Origin: Legionella genomosp. 1
GTDB taxonomy: Bacteria > Pseudomonadota > Gammaproteobacteria > Legionellales > Legionellaceae
Assembly: GCA_945889365.1 (NCBI GenBank)
Contig: CAMDBQ010000116.1
Location: forward strand, 1-5,484
DNA length: 5,484 bases
Direction: 5' to 3'
Made by a program: the position numbers and the translations under genes. Below, in pieces: positions 1 through 4,940 of the stretch (position 1 is the stretch's first letter; every line of letters begins with the position of its first letter). The notes under the pieces were generated by a model. The model saw only the letters and a list, made by a program, of their open reading frames with translations. It did no database searches and was not told where the DNA came from.

Positions 1-894
1 GTGCGTTGAGATGAATTCACAATCCAGTGATAACAGGGTGTCGAGTAAAATGCTTGCGGTTGCTGTGGGGTATTTTTTTAGCGATAACATTGCTCCGAAT
101 TGCACATCGTCTTTGGTGCTGCCTTGAAACTGAATATATTCACCGAATAGGAGTTGATAACGGCTGACGTATTGACCGAGATGCCCTTCGGGGTAGAGGC
201 GTTCGGCTTTGAATATGTGAGGAATATCGATAGCAACTGGTGGGCTATACGCAGGAGTTTGATAGGGTAATGATTGTCCGGCATTGACGGCAAGGCTTAG
301 AAACTGCATTAACTCGCTGTAACCCAATGACTCATCTTGTTCGCCTAATAACGAAGCACCAAACGGCAGTAAATTGGCGCATAACTGGTTTACTGCACGG
401 GTTAAAATTGTAATTTGTGTTTCACGGCGATGAGTGGCAATTTCAGCCGCACCTTTATCCATTATCTTTTGTGCCCAACCCAGTAGTGATGCTGTTTTGG
501 TTGAGGTATCTCCTTTGAGTACTACCGTGATGTACAGTTCGTTGGTGTATAGATTTTGATGTTTAAATCGCGCGTGGTAACGAGTATTTAGCATGTCAGC
601 AAACTTGCCTTGAAAACTGCCATTTAGAATGCAACTGGCTTTTTTTCGATGCGTGGTGCCGTACACAATAAATCGCTCATCAAGACCCAGTAGTGCTTGA
701 TGCAATAAAAAGCCTTGATGATTTAAGTTGGCCGGTTCTGCTATGTCAAATGCGATGCCTTGTACACGAATCACCGAGCCGAGTAGTCCAGAGTAAGACT
801 CGAATACACTGGGTGAATTCAAGTGTGTGACTGGAAACACATCGGATATTTTCGCTTCCTGCTGCATCATTTTCAGTGATTTAGAAAGGTTCAT
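1..894 (-). CDS. virB4: VirB4-family type IV secretion ATPase, N-terminal 298 residues (runs off left edge)
   Basis: VirB4 is the inner-membrane-associated ATPase that powers pilus assembly and substrate transfer in type IVA secretion. Only the N-terminal part is present, open to base 1; the Walker motifs would lie beyond the window. The visible part fits the CagE/TrbE/VirB4 N-terminal domain. The key stretch is around residues 93-125, with GKFADMLNTRYHARF followed by LYTNELYITVVLKG, which matches the family pattern of an 'F-nELYltvv' strand after a 'W/Y-x-RF' helix. The ATG at 894-892 has GGAGGG upstream with a 9-nt spacer, and it lies 14 nt inside the end of virB3, so the two are probably translationally coupled. 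The frame has no stop. Recognition is from family pattern and from position directly after virB2 and virB3. Confidence 0.9.
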   Translation of the reverse strand, partial: MNLSKSLKMMQQEAKISDVFPVTHLNSPSVFESYSGLLGSVIRVQGIAFDIAEPANLNHQGFLLHQALLGLDERFIVYGTTHRKKASCILNGSFQGKFADMLNTRYHARFKHQNLYTNELYITVVLKGDTSTKTASLLGWAQKIMDKGAAEIATHRRETQITILTRAVNQLCANLLPFGASLLGEQDESLGYSELMQFLSLAVNAGQSLPYQTPAYSPPVAIDIPHIFKAERLYPEGHLGQYVSRYQLLFGEYIQFQGSTKDDVQFGAMLSLKKYPTATASILLDTLLSLDCEFISTH

Positions 895-1171
895 ACGCGC
901 GAACCCTCCAGATAGACGTGTTACGTACTTGGGGTAACTCTGAAAAGCGTTTGACGCACAGTTTAAAAAAATGAATGTCATACCAGCAGACAGCCCAGCC
1001 AAACACATGCAGCGGAATGAATACCAGCCCATAAAGCGGTGACAACCCAATGAAGACACACATCGATGCCATCATATTCAACATGTGATATTCAAACGTC
1101 ACACCGGCGACCATGGCAGGGCGTGTAAGTGCGCCGAACAGCGGGTTTATTGTAAGTGTGTCCATTTCCAT
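881..1171 (-). CDS. virB3: VirB3-like type IV secretion inner-membrane protein
   Basis: This 96-residue protein matches the VirB3/TrbD family in length and layout. It has a short cytosolic N-terminus with the family signature NPLFGALTRPAM (residues 9-20), two hydrophobic stretches at about residues 31-62, and a charged C-terminal tail. VirB3 sits in the inner membrane and works with VirB4 in pilus assembly. The reading frame stays open upstream, but those residues are a shadow of virB2. The start chosen is the ATG at 1171-1169, which shares one base with the virB2 stop (TGATG), a typical stop-start coupling. A second ATG two codons later (1165) is possible. No strong independent ribosome binding site is visible, which agrees with coupling to virB2. 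The stop TAA lies inside the start of virB4. Confidence 0.9.
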   Translation of the reverse strand: MEMDTLTINPLFGALTRPAMVAGVTFEYHMLNMMASMCVFIGLSPLYGLVFIPLHVFGWAVCWYDIHFFKLCVKRFSELPQVRNTSIWRVRAYEPF

Positions 1172-1446
1172 CAACCAATTAACGTTGAATACAGGGAAGA
1201 ACCACCAAAAATAATTCCCATTCCCACCAGAATCATGATGAAATACTCTTTGGGGAACTTTTGACGAGCTAAACACAAGTAGCCTGCAATGATGATGCAA
1301 AAAATGCCCACGGTTCTGGCAAGCCCACCTTGCAAATAACTGGTGGTGCGGTTGATGATGCTTTCAATGCTCTGCGCGTGAGAAAGCGATGGCATTAACA
1401 AGCACCACCCGATAACCTGTACTTTCATCTCTGCAAATTTTTTCAT
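1171..1446 (-). CDS. virB2: VirB2-like major pilin precursor
   Basis: This 91-residue protein has the layout of a VirB2/TrbC pilin. A signal peptide covers residues 1-24 (KK near the start, hydrophobic VIGWCLLMPSLS, predicted cut after SHA, before QS). After a polar linker there are two hydrophobic segments at about 45-60 and 69-90, separated by the short basic loop RQKFPKEY. The mature form would be about 67 residues and would form the pilus and part of the transfer channel. AAGGAG lies upstream with a 10-nt spacer. The ATG overlaps the lvrC stop as ATGA, and the stop overlaps the virB3 start as TGATG. The AAGGA in the ribosome binding site fits the ANGGA core recognised by CsrA proteins, so control by the neighbouring CsrA-like protein is possible but unproven. 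Confidence 0.9.
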   Translation of the reverse strand: MKKFAEMKVQVIGWCLLMPSLSHAQSIESIINRTTSYLQGGLARTVGIFCIIIAGYLCLARQKFPKEYFIMILVGMGIIFGGSSLYSTLIG

Positions 1447-1646
1447 AATGCGGATACTCCTTCGCTGAGGAATCCAGCACGTTGAGCCTGTTTTTTAAAA
1501 AACACCTCTTCCCGGTCAATATCGATATGTGATGGTGCATTAAAGCCAATGCTGATAATGCCATCGACTACATTGAGCACTTTCATTTGAATCGCGCCAT
1601 TACCAATCAGCACCTGTTGACCTATTTTTCTCGTTAAAACCAGCAT
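1443..1646 (-). CDS. lvrC: CsrA-family RNA-binding regulator embedded in the T4SS operon (LvrC-like)
   Basis: CsrA proteins are small dimers that bind GGA-containing loops in mRNA leaders and change translation or stability. This 67-residue protein aligns along the whole family: MLVLTRK at the start, VLIG at 12-15, and IGFNAP (33-38) leading to DIDREEV (42-48). The residues that contact RNA in E. coli CsrA, Leu4 and Arg44, correspond to Leu4 and Arg45 here. The C-terminal tail (residues 50-67) differs from housekeeping CsrA. Two ATGs are adjacent (1649 and 1646). The second gives the family-standard MLVLTRK and a 7-nt spacer from AGGAG, so it is preferred. The AGGAG overlaps the lvrB stop codon. 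A CsrA paralogue immediately before virB2 is the hallmark of Legionella lvh-type elements (lvrC; related ICE genes are called csrT). It probably regulates element genes, not central metabolism. Confidence 0.93.
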   Translation of the reverse strand: MLVLTRKIGQQVLIGNGAIQMKVLNVVDGIISIGFNAPSHIDIDREEVFFKKQAQRAGFLSEGVSAL

Positions 1647-1656
1647 CATTTTTCTC

Positions 1657-2040
1657 CTAACGTTGAGTTAACATCTCGTTACAGCGTTGCACATTCAATC
1701 TGACTATTTCAGGATCCGCCCGTGTGAACTGCTTGCTTGCCACATAAAAATCATTGCGTTTCCTAATCTGCCGACAAGCGTTAATCACTTGAGACAAAGT
1801 AGGCGGCATTTCATAAAAATCCCGACAATTCACAACAGCCGTGTTCACCACCTCATCACTGAATGGGCTTAAACCCTCTTGCCACTCCTTTTTAGCAAAC
1901 TCCAAAAATCCCTCATTCTTGAACTGGCTGCGCCAGATATGTCCGTAAAACGCCGCGAATCGAGAAAACATCAAGTCAATGCGCTTGCTTTGACCGCTAA
2001 CGTCGCTGGAATTGGATGACGTTACTTGCGAGCGGTTCAT
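1657..2040 (-). CDS. lvrB: LvrB-like protein, resembles phage replication protein P
   Basis: By position between lvrA and lvrC this is the lvrB equivalent. With the ATG at 2040 it is 127 residues. The central part, from RIDLMFSRFAAFYGHIW through EFAKKEWQEGL and on to CRDFYEMPPTLSQVINACR, resembles the phage lambda P-like/replication-accessory family in its spaced aromatic 'RFAaiYGH-W' helix and its 'PPTL-eF/vi--CR' motif. In phages such proteins help load the replicative helicase; a role in ICE replication or mobilisation is inference. The frame is open to 2160, but residues before 2040 mirror the lvrA coding region. The 2040 start has only a weak GACGAG upstream and overlaps lvrA by 44 nt; alternatives are 2085 and 1971. 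It ends 10 nt before the lvrC start. No catalytic residues are recognised. Confidence 0.75.
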   Translation of the reverse strand: MNRSQVTSSNSSDVSGQSKRIDLMFSRFAAFYGHIWRSQFKNEGFLEFAKKEWQEGLSPFSDEVVNTAVVNCRDFYEMPPTLSQVINACRQIRKRNDFYVASKQFTRADPEIVRLNVQRCNEMLTQR

Positions 2041-2857
2041 CGTCTGACTCGTCGGGTGTCCAGAACATGTCTTTTGCGGGTTCATTTCCACTATGTTTCT
2101 TACGGCTTGCACGTTTTGTCTCCTGTAGTTTATCCATGCTGATTTCATCCTCCCAGCCATGCTGTGTTAGCCAATTGGCGGGGTATTTCCATGGTGGTAT
2201 CCAATCGCCCTGCATTTGCTTTGCTTCACGGTGTTTTATTTGCGAATCGATAGCTGACATGATTTTGCTGAACAGCGTGTTGTCGGGGTTAAGCGTTTGA
2301 TAGGCGTTCCATGCAACGGGCTTTGATTTCTTTTCGGGGTACAACGACCAAAATTTTTCGAATTGGGATAATAAATATAAATAATTATTATCTTTATGAG
2401 GTATGGCGGCTTTTGATGATTTCGCTATGGCGGGTTTCGCAGTCTCATCTTCTGAAACCCGCATGGCTCTAGGGTTTTCGTCGTGTGCGTTTGTGGTGGC
2501 TTTCTGTGGCGGGTTTATGGCGGCTTTATTTTGGACGGAAAAACCCCTTCCAGCTAATTGGCATTTTAAAATTAAATGCCTGCCTTCCGATTCAATGGTG
2601 ATTAAGTCAGCACGAACAAGGCCAGATACAGCACGACGCACCTGATCACGTGAAAAGCTCTGGCTTTTGATACCTTGGTGGGGCTCAATATAGAGCTGCT
2701 CAGCTATCGATTGATAACTGACACGCCTCTTAATACCTACTACACCACTCTTTACGTCCATATACGGTCGTATTCCTCTTAGATAAGTAAGTTGCTGCAT
2801 GTGGGGTAAACCACTTAGTGCGCCTAACTCATCGCTGTTAATTGAAAAATCCATCAT
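1997..2857 (-). CDS. lvrA: LvrA-like protein with winged-helix N-terminus and phage replication-type C-terminus
   Basis: First gene of the leftward operon, 286 residues. Residues about 15-98 look like a winged helix-turn-helix domain: a conserved LTYLRGIRPYMD helix, SYQSIAEQL as the first helix of the HTH, SRDQVRRAVSGLVRADLI as recognition helix and following helix, then a beta wing. Residues about 105-160 form a low-complexity, Ala/Lys-rich linker. Residues 166-238 carry FEKFWSLYPEKKSKPVAWNAY and, later, PPWKYPANWLTQHGWEDE, a pattern common in phage and plasmid replication initiators (O/DnaT-like C-termini). The tail is charged. A DNA-binding or replication-initiation role is inferred; 'lvrA' rests on position and gene order. 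Two ATGs sit at 2857 and 2854; the first has GGATAA with a 9-nt spacer. The leader carries likely repressor operators and two ANGGA motifs. Confidence 0.8.
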   Translation of the reverse strand: MMDFSINSDELGALSGLPHMQQLTYLRGIRPYMDVKSGVVGIKRRVSYQSIAEQLYIEPHQGIKSQSFSRDQVRRAVSGLVRADLITIESEGRHLILKCQLAGRGFSVQNKAAINPPQKATTNAHDENPRAMRVSEDETAKPAIAKSSKAAIPHKDNNYLYLLSQFEKFWSLYPEKKSKPVAWNAYQTLNPDNTLFSKIMSAIDSQIKHREAKQMQGDWIPPWKYPANWLTQHGWEDEISMDKLQETKRASRKKHSGNEPAKDMFWTPDESDDEPLASNVIQFQRR

Positions 2858-2866
2858 GAGTAATTA

Positions 2867-2894
2867 TCCGTTTGGAACGCTCGTTTTTATTTCC
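2867..2894 (-). promoter_or_regulatory. Paired ANGGA motifs in the lvrA leader, candidate CsrA/LvrC target
   Basis: On the minus strand the leader of lvrA contains ATGGA (GGA at 2894-2892) and ACGGA (GGA at 2869-2867), 25 nt apart. The second is the only ribosome-binding-like element for lvrA. CsrA dimers are known to bridge two ANGGA-type sites a few tens of bases apart, one often over the ribosome binding site. The match is by motif only: neither GGA sits in a convincing hairpin loop (TCC-AAAC-GGA would pair the second), so this is suggestive. Confidence 0.35.
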
Positions 2895-2904
2895 ATAATG
2901 TGAT
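2890..2904. promoter_or_regulatory. Possible third, degenerate operator half-site
   Basis: A single GTGAT arm (2900-2904) preceded by ATAAT matches one half of the two stronger palindromes at 2931 and 2963. The other arm (TTTCC) matches ATCAC at only two of five positions. It lies about 41 bp from the nearest full operator and over the lvrA leader. Lambda-like control regions often have a weak third operator, but this could be chance in A/T-rich DNA. Confidence 0.25.
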
Positions 2905-2930
2905 AATGTTATAAAAATAAATATATTTAA

Positions 2931-2945
2931 ATCACATCTCGTGAA
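2931..2945. promoter_or_regulatory. Operator A, palindrome ATCAC-N5-GTGAA
   Basis: ATCACATCTCGTGAA is an inverted repeat with 5-base arms and a 5-base spacer (four of five arm pairs). It is the mirror copy of operator B: over 14 bases the two agree at 13 when one is reverse-complemented. It overlaps the candidate -35 element of prpA. The likely ligand is the divergently encoded PrpA repressor (inference). Confidence 0.7.
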
Positions 2946-2958
2946 TATAAAATATAAT
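2931..2958 (+). promoter_or_regulatory. Candidate prpA promoter
   Basis: A perfect TATAAT lies at 2953-2958. Sixteen bases upstream is ATCACA (2931-2936), four of six matches to TTGACA and inside operator A. Transcription would start near 2965, inside operator B, so a protein bound at either operator would block it. This suggests autorepression of prpA. Confidence 0.5.
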
Positions 2959-2984
2959 TTACATCACGAAATGTGATATTGCAA
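2956..2984 (-). promoter_or_regulatory. Candidate lvrA operon promoter
   Basis: On the minus strand TTGCAA (2984-2979) is followed after 17 bases by TAAATT (2961-2956), each four of six matches to consensus. Operator B fills the spacer between them. The transcript would have a leader of roughly 90 nt before lvrA. An alternative is the -10-like TATAAC at 2913-2908, which lacks a -35. Either would be covered by the operators. Confidence 0.35.
2963..2977. promoter_or_regulatory. Operator B, perfect palindrome ATCAC-N5-GTGAT
   Basis: ATCACGAAATGTGAT has two perfect 5-base arms around GAAAT. Its centre lies 32 bp from that of operator A, about three helical turns, so dimers bound at both would face the same side of the DNA. 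It sits at the predicted prpA start of transcription and between the -35 and -10 candidates for lvrA. Confidence 0.75.
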
Positions 2985-3003
2985 GCGTTAATTTAACTTG
3001 TTT

Positions 3004-3010
3004 GAGGTGA
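3004..3010 (+). promoter_or_regulatory. Ribosome binding site that fixes the prpA start
   Basis: GAGGTGA is a strong match to the 16S 3' end. GAGG ends 5 nt before the TTG at 3013, a workable spacing. The upstream in-frame TTG at 2998 has no such site and would place this one inside the gene, so the TTG at 3013 is preferred. A TTG start would keep repressor levels low. Confidence 0.65.
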
Positions 3011-3012
3011 CT

Positions 3013-3690
3013 TTGACTGAGCTAAACATTAAAAAAGAAATTGGCAGACGTATTCATGAAGCACGGAAAGATAAGGGGTTGACCTTAAAAGCGCTGGGTG
3101 AACTTGCTGGCGATATTAAGCAGACAAGGCTGACAAATTGGGAGCAAGGCACGCGCGCACCTGGTCCTGAAGAAATCAAGTTGCTGGCGCATGCTTTGGA
3201 CGTTTCGCCAGCATTTTTGATGTGCCTAACTGATAACCGACAGCAGAATCTTTATGCAAGTCCTGTGGGGGCCTTGATTCCGGTTTTGGATCATCAACAG
3301 GCGGGTGAACCGAAAGTATGGATTCAGGCTATTCAAGATGGTCAGTCTTCAGGGGCAGTAATTCCTGTTAATTACGAATTCGCTGAATGTTTGGGAGCAA
3401 ATGCGTTTGCATTGAAAATGAAAGATGACAGTATGGATCCGGAATTAAAGCGAAATGATATTTTGCTCATTGATCCCGATCAAGAGCTGAGTCCTGGTGG
3501 TTTTGTTGTAGCCAAGCTGAAAGACAATAGTGAGGTGATTGTTCGTCGGTATAGGCAATTATCTGTTGTAAATAGTGAGTGTGAATTGCTTCCGGTGAAT
3601 ATAGCTTGGGCTGGTGTTCATATTGATAATCAGGATGGAAGTAAAATAATTGGGTCGGTAATAAATTTAATTAGAAGCTTAAAATCATAA
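3013..3690 (+). CDS. prpA: PrpA-like phage-type repressor (XRE HTH plus S24/LexA-like domain)
   Basis: This 225-residue protein has the CI/LexA architecture. Residues about 8-65 form an XRE helix-turn-helix (IGRRIHEARKDKGLTL, then TRLTNWEQGTRAPGPEE and LLAHALDVSPAFLM). The C-terminal half is an S24 autoprotease-like domain with a predicted cleavage pair Ala97-Gly98 in HQQAGEP and the nucleophile Ser140 in KDDSMDPEL. The partner lysine is absent: VIVRRY places Arg178 where LexA has Lys156 (VTVKRL). The Ser-to-Arg spacing (38) agrees with the usual Ser-to-Lys spacing (37 in LexA and UmuD). It starts with TTG behind GAGGTGA and diverges from lvrA across two operators, so it probably represses both promoters. 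Either it is not self-cleaved and is relieved by another route (anti-repressor), or Arg supports weak activity. 'prpA' is by analogy with Legionella ICEs. Confidence 0.85.
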   Translation: MTELNIKKEIGRRIHEARKDKGLTLKALGELAGDIKQTRLTNWEQGTRAPGPEEIKLLAHALDVSPAFLMCLTDNRQQNLYASPVGALIPVLDHQQAGEPKVWIQAIQDGQSSGAVIPVNYEFAECLGANAFALKMKDDSMDPELKRNDILLIDPDQELSPGGFVVAKLKDNSEVIVRRYRQLSVVNSECELLPVNIAWAGVHIDNQDGSKIIGSVINLIRSLKS

Positions 3691-3720
3691 TATAACCATG
3701 CGCGTTTGTATTGGTTATAT
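3690..3720. repeat. 9-bp perfect inverted repeat after prpA
   Basis: ATATAACCA (3690-3698) and TGGTTATAT (3712-3720) are exact reverse complements around a 13-base loop, beginning at the last base of the prpA stop. There is no T-tract after it and the stem is A/T-rich, so it is a poor intrinsic terminator. It may be an mRNA processing or attenuation hairpin, or a binding site, between prpA and the nuclease gene. Confidence 0.5.
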
Positions 3721-3765
3721 GCATCTCAATACGACAATAATTTTAAAATTAGGATTACCACGAAC

Positions 3766-4782
3766 ATGTCAACGCACTTGAGTAAAAACCATCATGGAGA
3801 TTTTGCACTAATACATCAAATGATTATTGAGGCAGAGTCCAATGTTTGGCAGCAGGTAAATAACACACTTATTCGTTTGTATTGGTCAATTGGGCAATAT
3901 GTTTCAAATAAAGTAACTGCAGAAAGCTGGGGTAAAAATGTTGTGGAGGCTTTATCTGACTATATATTGTCGCAACTGCCTTCAATTAAAGGATTTTCAG
4001 CCCGTAATATATGGCGAATGAAACAGTTTTATGAAACATATAATGCACATGAAAAACTGTCAACACTGTTGACAGGAGTTAGCTGGTCTAATCATCTGCA
4101 TATATTATCAAAAACAAAGACATTGGAAGAAAAAGAATTTTACCTGTTGCTTGTGTCTAAAAATCATTATTCAGCCCGTGATTTTGCGCGGATAATTGAT
4201 AGTTCAACATATGAACGTACGTTGCTGGCCAATGAAAAACTGCCAACAGCGTTGACAGAATTTCCAGCAGTAACGCAAGGAATATTCAAAGATAGTTACG
4301 TGTTTGAGTTTTTAGGGTTACCTGATGATCACAAAGAAAAAGATTTGAGGCGCGCTTTAATCTCACATTTAAGGAAATTTCTACTTGAGCTGGGTCCAGA
4401 CTTTAGTTTGATGGGTGAAGAATACCCTTTGCAAGTGGGAATGAAAGACTTCCGGGTAGATTTATTGCTTTTTCATCGCGGGCTTAACTGTATGATTGCA
4501 ATAGAATTAAAGTCCACAGAGTTTCATCCTTCACATTTGGGGCAATTGCAATTCTATTTGGAAGTGCTTGACCAAGATATTAAAAAAGCACACGAAAATC
4601 CAACGATAGGTATATTAATTTGCAAAACCAAAGATGAAGAAGTTGTAAAATATGCATTGAATAGACATGCTTCACCAACCTTGATTGCTGAATATGAAAC
4701 AAAATTGCTCAATAAAACTGCTTTACAGAATAAATTGCATGAATTTGCTTTGTATTGGGAACGTACTAATGATGAAGGTTGA
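3766..4782 (+). CDS. DUF1016/YhcG-family PDDEXK nuclease
   Basis: This 338-residue protein is a full-length DUF1016 (YhcG) member. The N-terminal domain (about 12-150) includes NTLIRLYWSIGQYVS, GFSARNIWRMKQFYETY and the family block SWSNHLHILSK. The C-terminal PDDEXK domain (about 175-330) begins with FKDSYVFEFLGL. It keeps the catalytic pattern Asp232 (FRVDLLLFHRG), Glu247-x-Lys249 (AIELK) and the trailing GQLQFYLEVLD, so it should be an active nuclease. The family is often found in defence islands and mobile elements; its exact target is not settled. The frame is open from a TTG at 3706, but the ATG at 3766 gives the usual N-terminus, with AGGA 11 nt upstream. It follows prpA by 75 nt on the same strand and may share its transcript. 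It is visibly more A/T-rich than the tra operon and contains a repeated palindrome. Confidence 0.9.
   Translation: MSTHLSKNHHGDFALIHQMIIEAESNVWQQVNNTLIRLYWSIGQYVSNKVTAESWGKNVVEALSDYILSQLPSIKGFSARNIWRMKQFYETYNAHEKLSTLLTGVSWSNHLHILSKTKTLEEKEFYLLLVSKNHYSARDFARIIDSSTYERTLLANEKLPTALTEFPAVTQGIFKDSYVFEFLGLPDDHKEKDLRRALISHLRKFLLELGPDFSLMGEEYPLQVGMKDFRVDLLLFHRGLNCMIAIELKSTEFHPSHLGQLQFYLEVLDQDIKKAHENPTIGILICKTKDEEVVKYALNRHASPTLIAEYETKLLNKTALQNKLHEFALYWERTNDEG
4051..4080 (+). repeat. Internal repeat copy 1 with 19-bp palindrome
   Basis: Within the nuclease gene, CTGTCAACACTGTTGACAG (4057-4075) is a perfect 9-bp inverted repeat around one central base. It belongs to a 30-base unit, beginning GAAAAACTG, that recurs at 4234. 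It encodes EKLSTLLT within the protein. Confidence 0.6.
4234..4263 (+). repeat. Internal repeat copy 2, degenerate palindrome
   Basis: This unit matches copy 1 at 25 of 30 bases, 183 bp downstream and in the same reading frame, encoding EKLPTALT. Its palindrome (4240-4258) keeps seven of nine pairs. It could be an old in-frame palindromic element, a duplication, or partly a coincidence of similar peptide motifs. Confidence 0.5.
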
Positions 4783-4903
4783 TTCTAAGCGTTCAAAAAC
4801 AGGTATTTTCCTGTGTGGGTATAGAGAGGATTTCTTGACTGGGTTTGACTCAACTCAATTTTTAGTTGATGTAAATGAAATTGTTATATTGTTGGTGAGG
4901 TAA
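4769..4903 (+). CDS. Doubtful small ORF overlapping the nuclease stop
   Basis: A 44-codon frame begins with two ATGs inside the end of the nuclease gene and fills most of the gap to the next gene. It contains FLCGYREDFL and ends VNEIVILLVR with TAA at 4901-4903. Upstream is only a weak GGGA. No family is recognised. It may be real and coupled to the nuclease, a gene remnant, or simply an open frame in spacer DNA. The rest of this gap holds two TTGACT copies 10 bp apart (4835 and 4845) and a TATATT at 4885, a poorly spaced promoter candidate. A hairpin ACAGG/CCTGT at 4799-4814 lacks a T-tract. Confidence 0.25.
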   Translation: MMKVDSKRSKTGIFLCGYREDFLTGFDSTQFLVDVNEIVILLVR

Positions 4904-4908
4904 TTTAT

Positions 4909-4938
4909 ATGAATGTACTAAACATGGTTTTAAGATAA
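4909..4938 (+). CDS. Nine-codon leader ORF before the Ntn-hydrolase-like gene
   Basis: ATG at 4909 encodes MNVLNMVLR and stops with TAA at 4936-4938, two bases before the ATG at 4941. It has the best ribosome binding site in the area, GTGAGGT ending at 4901, with a 7-nt spacer. The downstream gene has no good site of its own (only AAGA). Ribosomes finishing this peptide could restart at 4941, so it may be a coupling or attenuation leader. It could also be the old N-terminus of the next gene separated by an indel: the two frames differ. Confidence 0.45.
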   Translation: MNVLNMVLR

Positions 4939-4940
4939 TC

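Noticed and set aside
78..293. Minus-strand ORF inside virB4
   Set aside because: The virB4 frame is continuous through this stretch and matches its family.
1364..1564. Minus-strand ORF in a second frame across the lvrC/virB2 junction
   Set aside because: Both overlapping genes in other frames are clear family members; this one has no features of its own.
1687..1872. Plus-strand ORF of 61 codons
   Set aside because: Lies wholly opposite lvrB, no ribosome binding site, and no recognisable protein features.
2041..2160. N-terminal extension of lvrB to ATG 2160
   Set aside because: The extra 40 residues mirror the lvrA coding sequence in another frame and lack a family pattern; no good ribosome binding site.
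2016..2645. Plus-strand ORFs opposite lvrA (2016-2300 and 2403-2645)
   Set aside because: Antisense shadows of lvrA; composition follows the opposite strand and no family pattern appears.
3738..3751. 14-bp palindrome TAATTTTAAAATTA considered as an operator
   Set aside because: Made only of A and T, so self-complementarity is easily due to chance.
4799..4814. Hairpin ACAGG/CCTGT after the nuclease considered as a terminator
   Set aside because: Five-base stem with no following T-tract.
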